From DATKWS01 sp035529435 (lineage in GTDB: Bacteria > Krumholzibacteriota > Krumholzibacteriia > Krumholzibacteriales > Krumholzibacteriaceae), in contig DATKWS010000021.1 in the NCBI GenBank assembly GCA_035529435.1, positions 1 through 10,252 on the forward strand: a stretch of DNA of 10,252 nt. Reading direction: 5' to 3'. Position 1 is the first letter of the stretch. Each line of letters starts with the position of its first letter. The position numbers and the translations under genes were made by a program. Positions 7,399-10,252 of the stretch are shown piece after piece. The notes under the pieces were generated by a model that saw only the letters and a list, made by a program, of their open reading frames with translations, was not told the origin of the DNA and did not search any database.

Positions 7399-8715
7399 CT
7401 AGACCTGCACATGCTCGACGAGGGACTTGTAGATCTCGGTCGTGGCGTCGGCCTCCACGATGAGAGGGAATTCGCCCTTCCAGTACAACTCGAGGAGGAG
7501 ATCCGTCACCCTGTCATGGAACTGGGTTCCCTTGTACGTTTCCAGCTCCTCGACTACACGCTCGATGGGGAGCGCCTTGCGGTAGGGACGATCCGATGTC
7601 ATCGCGTCGAACGCGTCGACGACGTTCAAGATATGCGCACCGATGGGAATCTCGTTGTCCCGCATGCCGCGCGGGTATCCCGATCCGTCGGGCCGCTCGT
7701 GATGGCAGCGGATGACCTCCGAGGCCTCCTTGAGGAACTTGAGCTGTTCGACGATGTCGGCCCCGATGTTGGGATGCGCCCGGAGGACCTTCCACTCCTC
7801 CTCAGTGAGCGGTCCCACCTTGAGGAGTATGTCGTTCTGCACCGATATCTTGCCGATGTCGTGGAGCAGCGCCGCATACTCGAGCATCTCGAGATCCCGC
7901 GATGAGAGGCCAATCTTGCGGGCGATCCGCAGTGCGTAACGGGACACCCTGAAGGAATGCCCGTGCGTGAAGGGATCCGAGGCGTCGAGCGCGGATGTCA
8001 ACGCCGCTATCGTGTTGATATGCGTCTCGCGCATATCGAGATACAGCTGGAACGAGTACCGCGCCAGAAAGAGCGGAATGATAAAGAGGGCGATGGTCCA
8101 TATGCCCGATTTCGCATACAGGAGGGCGATCACCGCGCCGACCGGCGCGAAGGCGAGGATGTGGAAGAAATTCCACATGTAGTTCTGTTTCCACACGTGG
8201 AGCGGGTTTCTCATGTCCTTGAGCGCAATGACAAGGGCGACCGACCACGTGTTGAAGAGGTAGTACACGACTCCAGCCGCGGCGAGCGGGATGAGAAAGA
8301 GCGGCGATTCCAACGAACCAAGGCTTCCGAAGGAACGGTACACGATACCGGAGACGCCGACCGTCAGGGCGAGAAGGGGCACGTTGAACACGACCTTGAT
8401 GAGAGGTCTCCGCTGGAGGATACCCTCGGTAATGATCGTGGCAACCGACTCTACAAGCACCATGACGGCGGGGCCGAAGAGCATGATCCCCGCAAGGTCT
8501 ATCGGGGAAGAGGCGTAGATCGAGGCGCCGCCGCGCGGGAGCGAAATCTGAACGGAATCGGCGACGACGATCAGGGTGATGAAAACAATGATATCACGCA
8601 GATACCCGGATGGAAGCTTGGTGAGGAAATAGGCCGCGCAGAGAATGCCCGCGACGACAAACAAGATGTAATACAGTTTAAAGGCCCAGCCGGAATTTTT
8701 GAATTCGCTCGTCAA
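7399..8715 (-). CDS. Membrane HD-GYP domain protein (probable cyclic-di-GMP phosphodiesterase)
   Basis: HD-GYP enzymes hydrolyse cyclic-di-GMP (or related cyclic dinucleotides) and so control motility and biofilm. The protein has 438 residues. The N-terminal half has about seven hydrophobic segments (roughly 12-32, 41-60, 73-97, 106-127, 137-165, 181-201 and 204-220), an integral-membrane sensor region I cannot name. The HD-GYP domain (about 235-410) is cytoplasmic and complete: HGHSFRVSRY (251-260), HDIGK with H285/D286, H314 in RAHPNIG, then HHERPDGSGYP (338-348) and DAFDAMTSDRPYR. All expected metal ligands and the GYP motif are present, so it should be active. The start is probably TTG at 8715 with a weak upstream GGGTG. 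The frame closes at a stop at 8740-8742 and no ATG or GTG lies between. No convincing promoter is seen upstream. Confidence 0.93.
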   Translation of the reverse strand: MTSEFKNSGWAFKLYYILFVVAGILCAAYFLTKLPSGYLRDIIVFITLIVVADSVQISLPRGGASIYASSPIDLAGIMLFGPAVMVLVESVATIITEGILQRRPLIKVVFNVPLLALTVGVSGIVYRSFGSLGSLESPLFLIPLAAAGVVYYLFNTWSVALVIALKDMRNPLHVWKQNYMWNFFHILAFAPVGAVIALLYAKSGIWTIALFIIPLFLARYSFQLYLDMRETHINTIAALTSALDASDPFTHGHSFRVSRYALRIARKIGLSSRDLEMLEYAALLHDIGKISVQNDILLKVGPLTEEEWKVLRAHPNIGADIVEQLKFLKEASEVIRCHHERPDGSGYPRGMRDNEIPIGAHILNVVDAFDAMTSDRPYRKALPIERVVEELETYKGTQFHDRVTDLLLELYWKGEFPLIVEADATTEIYKSLVEHVQV

Positions 8716-8904
8716 ATCACACCCGTGAATCGATCTTGTTTATCGGTGCACACTACCATCCTGCGCCATGCATGAATAGCATGTTTTTGGCAGCAGTTTC
8801 CATGCCAAGCGATTGGGAAACGAACGTCATCGTCTGTTGCAGCACGAGCAAACACATGTTGATACGGGAGAACTGTTTTAATGACAGGATGTTATCATGA
8901 ACGG
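8716..8904. other. 189-bp AT-richer gap with no supported gene
   Basis: The stretch separates the uncharacterised gene (8905-9942) from the HD-GYP gene. It is visibly richer in A and T than the genes. It contains a short inverted repeat GTTTCC...GGAAAC (8796-8801 and 8816-8821). It also holds a minus-strand open frame whose last part, after an internal ATG, would give a 34-residue peptide ending MLFMHGAGW with no SD. I see no clear terminator or promoter. Confidence 0.5.
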
Positions 8905-9942
8905 CTACCTGATCCGGTAATGTATGTCGATTCGGGATTTCCATCTGCCTGACGGCCGGTTCAACGCATCGAGAACGGCGAGCACCGCAGCCTCGTTGGA
9001 ATCCCGGCCCACGAACACGCAACCTGCAAAACTCCGCACGGCCCGCCCGTCGATCACATCGACCACGGCGAGCAGCGCCCTGCTGCCGGATACCTCTAAC
9101 TCCTTGACGGTAGATAAACACAGATGGAAACGCTCGTCAAGGAGTTCCGTGAGGGCGTGTACCGTCGCTCCGGCTATAGTCTCGTACATCGGCCCGCTCG
9201 TCCGGTAGCCGCCGAGGCAGCCGATGACCTCGAGTCCGTTCTTTTTGAGTTTTACCTCGGCGTCGACCCTCGTCTCCTCTATGCTGAGCCGCAGGCCTGC
9301 AAACCGAACCCGCGCATCCTGCTCGAGGAATTCCAGTGCGGCACCTTCTCCGGCGGGCTGGACTCCACGCTCCTGTTCTTTCCCGGGTTCCTTCTCCATG
9401 ATGGGCTCCTGAATCGATGGTGTTTCCCCGGACGGCATCTGTTCCCAGCCGGATTCGGTATCCGGCGGTTCTCCGGGCGGCGTATAGTCCCCCCCGATTC
9501 CTTCGAGAGGCATCTCCGCCGGTTCCATTCCCGCCGGCGCGGTCTCATCGGTATGTCCTCCCGCCGCGCCGGTAAATTCGGCGAGCCGTTCCTCGACGAT
9601 CCGATCGGTATCCTCATCGCCGGCCGGACCGATCCCCTCGTAGGAGGCTTCCCCCCGTTTCGCGGGATCGGTCTCCTTCATTGGATCTATGATGACCACC
9701 CCGATCTTGCGGTAATCGATCTCCAGATTGAGTCCCGCCTTGAGGCAGGTCTCGACATCACGGGCTATTCTCTTCGGGGACCGCTCCGTGGTGGCGACCA
9801 CATGCACCTCGGATACCGCGCCGGTCTCATCGGTGGAAATCCGGCATGAATGTACATCACGCAGCCGCAGGATAAGATCCTCGGCACGTTCAATCAGCTC
9901 CTTGTTCAACTGATCGTCCTGCAACATCTCCTCCCTTCCCAT
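8905..9942 (-). CDS. Uncharacterised two-domain protein with a disordered acidic linker
   Basis: The protein has 345 residues from the preferred ATG at 9942 and no signal peptide or membrane segment. Residues of about 8-86 form a compact domain (LILRLRDVHSCRISTDE, SEVHVVATTERSPKRIARDVET, IDYRKIGVVII). I recognise this as the style of a widespread hypothetical family whose members read E(I/V)HV..S..R.PK...RD(I/V)...(I/V)D.RKI, with no known reaction. Residues of about 95-205 are rich in Pro, Glu, Gly, Asp and Thr and look disordered. Residues of about 209-330 form a second alpha/beta domain in two halves (RVRFAGLRLSIEETRVDAEV and RALLAVVDVIDG...SNEAAVLAVLDALNR). The promoter at 9961-9989 rules out a start at 10110. 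ATG at 9927 or TTG at 9924, behind GGGAGGAG, are alternative starts. Function unknown. The repeated fold may bind a ligand or a partner. Confidence 0.8.
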   Translation of the reverse strand: MGREEMLQDDQLNKELIERAEDLILRLRDVHSCRISTDETGAVSEVHVVATTERSPKRIARDVETCLKAGLNLEIDYRKIGVVIIDPMKETDPAKRGEASYEGIGPAGDEDTDRIVEERLAEFTGAAGGHTDETAPAGMEPAEMPLEGIGGDYTPPGEPPDTESGWEQMPSGETPSIQEPIMEKEPGKEQERGVQPAGEGAALEFLEQDARVRFAGLRLSIEETRVDAEVKLKKNGLEVIGCLGGYRTSGPMYETIAGATVHALTELLDERFHLCLSTVKELEVSGSRALLAVVDVIDGRAVRSFAGCVFVGRDSNEAAVLAVLDALNRPSGRWKSRIDIHYRIR

Positions 9943-9960
9943 TCGGAATCCTATTATTGT

Positions 9961-9989
9961 ATTGTAGCATAAACCATTACGAAACTCAA
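9961..9989 (-). promoter_or_regulatory. Sigma-70-like extended -10 promoter of the uncharacterised gene
   Basis: On the minus strand the -35 is TTGAGT (9984-9989) and the -10 is TACAAT (9961-9966), 17 bp apart, with TG one base before the -10. Transcription should start near 9954, only about 12 nt before the ATG at 9942. This short leader is why the later starts at 9927 or 9924 remain possible. Confidence 0.7.
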
Positions 9990-10055
9990 TCTTTGATTGA
10001 TCCACTTCATCAGCGGCACCTTCGCCGAATCGCGCACCACCGATGCGATGAACAG

Positions 10056-10089
10056 CGAGAGGCCGGGGAGCCGTCTCCCCGGCCTCTCG
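10056..10089 (-). terminator. Strong GC-rich hairpin after the FlgD-Ig-tailed gene
   Basis: The perfect 15-bp arms (CGAGAGGCCGGGGAG and its complement) close a 4-nt loop, 26 bp after the stop codon of the right-edge gene. The stem is very stable. No U-run follows, so termination may be partly factor-dependent. It separates this gene from the promoter of the next one. Confidence 0.7.
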
Positions 10090-10115
10090 GCTGCTGATCG
10101 AGTCAACCAAGAAGG

Positions 10116-10252
10116 TTAGCGCATGAGCACCATCTTGTTGGTCTTCTCGTAGTCCGCGGTATTCATCTTGAAGAAGTAGACACCACTGGCGACCTTGTTA
10201 CCATGGTTGTTCTCACCATTCCAGGTCACGTTGTAGTGTCCGGCTTCGCGGA
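10116..10252 (-). CDS. C-terminus of a secreted or surface protein with FlgD-Ig-like / T9SS-like tail (5' part outside window)
   Basis: Only the last 44 codons and the TAA stop are inside the window. They read as the end of a FlgD-Ig-like beta-sandwich: YNVTWNGENNHGNKVASGVYFFKMN, then an ending TNKMVLMR. The pattern W-(D/N)-G-x(4-6)-G-x-V-x-S-G-V-Y-(F)-(Y/F) followed by a K-M-V-L-x-R end is typical of C-terminal modules on large secreted proteins of FCB-group and related bacteria. There they are thought to act in secretion or surface attachment. The rest of the protein, and so its enzymatic or structural role, cannot be seen. The hairpin at 10056-10089 ends the unit. Confidence 0.85.
   Translation of the reverse strand, partial: REAGHYNVTWNGENNHGNKVASGVYFFKMNTADYEKTNKMVLMR

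Noticed and set aside
7957..8775. Plus-strand open frame of 272 codons
   Set aside because: It is antisense to the HD-GYP gene, has a highly charged low-complexity product and no ribosome binding site.
8753..9121. Minus-strand frame of 122 codons
   Set aside because: Two thirds of it is an alternative frame inside the uncharacterised gene. Only the final part outside that gene is noted, as a low-interest finding.
9943..10110. N-terminal extension of the uncharacterised gene to an ATG at 10110
   Set aside because: The extension would run through a strong hairpin and through the promoter at 9961-9989, so it is untranslated or not in the same transcript.

Overview
The window looks bacterial: dense genes of about 300 to 700 residues, good Shine-Dalgarno (SD) sequences, sigma-70-like promoters and GC-rich third codon positions. 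Almost everything is on the minus strand. The C-terminal tail at the right edge has the FlgD-Ig / secretion-tail form (ASGVYFFKMN...NKMVLMR). Such tails are common in FCB-group bacteria and related uncultured phyla, so I lean towards that broad group. This is inference, and I cannot name a species.

Layout from left to right. Positions 1-2020 (-) hold a secreted S9-family serine peptidase with a beta-propeller, cut just before its C-terminus by the window edge. Positions 2174-2515 and 2558-2902 (-) are two tandem single-domain STAS proteins (anti-sigma-factor-antagonist type) behind one good promoter. Positions 3176-4150 (-) encode a DUF523-DUF1722 fusion with a cysteine set typical of an Fe-S protein. 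Positions 4214-5761 (-) encode a radical SAM/SPASM peptide maturase. Positions 6049-6195 (+), divergent from the maturase, encode a 48-residue peptide with six cysteines in twelve residues. Positions 6211-7245 (-) are purM. Positions 7399-8715 (-) encode a membrane-anchored HD-GYP protein. Positions 8905-9942 (-) encode a two-domain protein of unknown function with a disordered acidic middle. Positions 10116-10252 (-) are the last 44 codons of a surface or secreted protein, followed by a strong hairpin.

The most interesting part is 3176-6195. A small cysteine-rich peptide gene and a radical SAM/SPASM enzyme are transcribed divergently from a 287-bp region carrying an extended -10 promoter on each strand. 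The enzyme has an N-terminal region like those of thioether-forming maturases (SCIFF and CcpM type). The DUF523-DUF1722 gene follows the maturase by 63 bp and is probably in its operon. I read this as a compact ribosomally made, post-translationally modified peptide (RiPP) locus of the ranthipeptide/sactipeptide kind, with an unusual nearly alternating cysteine core and a possible Fe-S accessory protein. No transporter, protease or immunity gene is visible in the window.

The other genes are housekeeping (purM) or regulatory (STAS pair, HD-GYP) and show no obvious link to the peptide locus.
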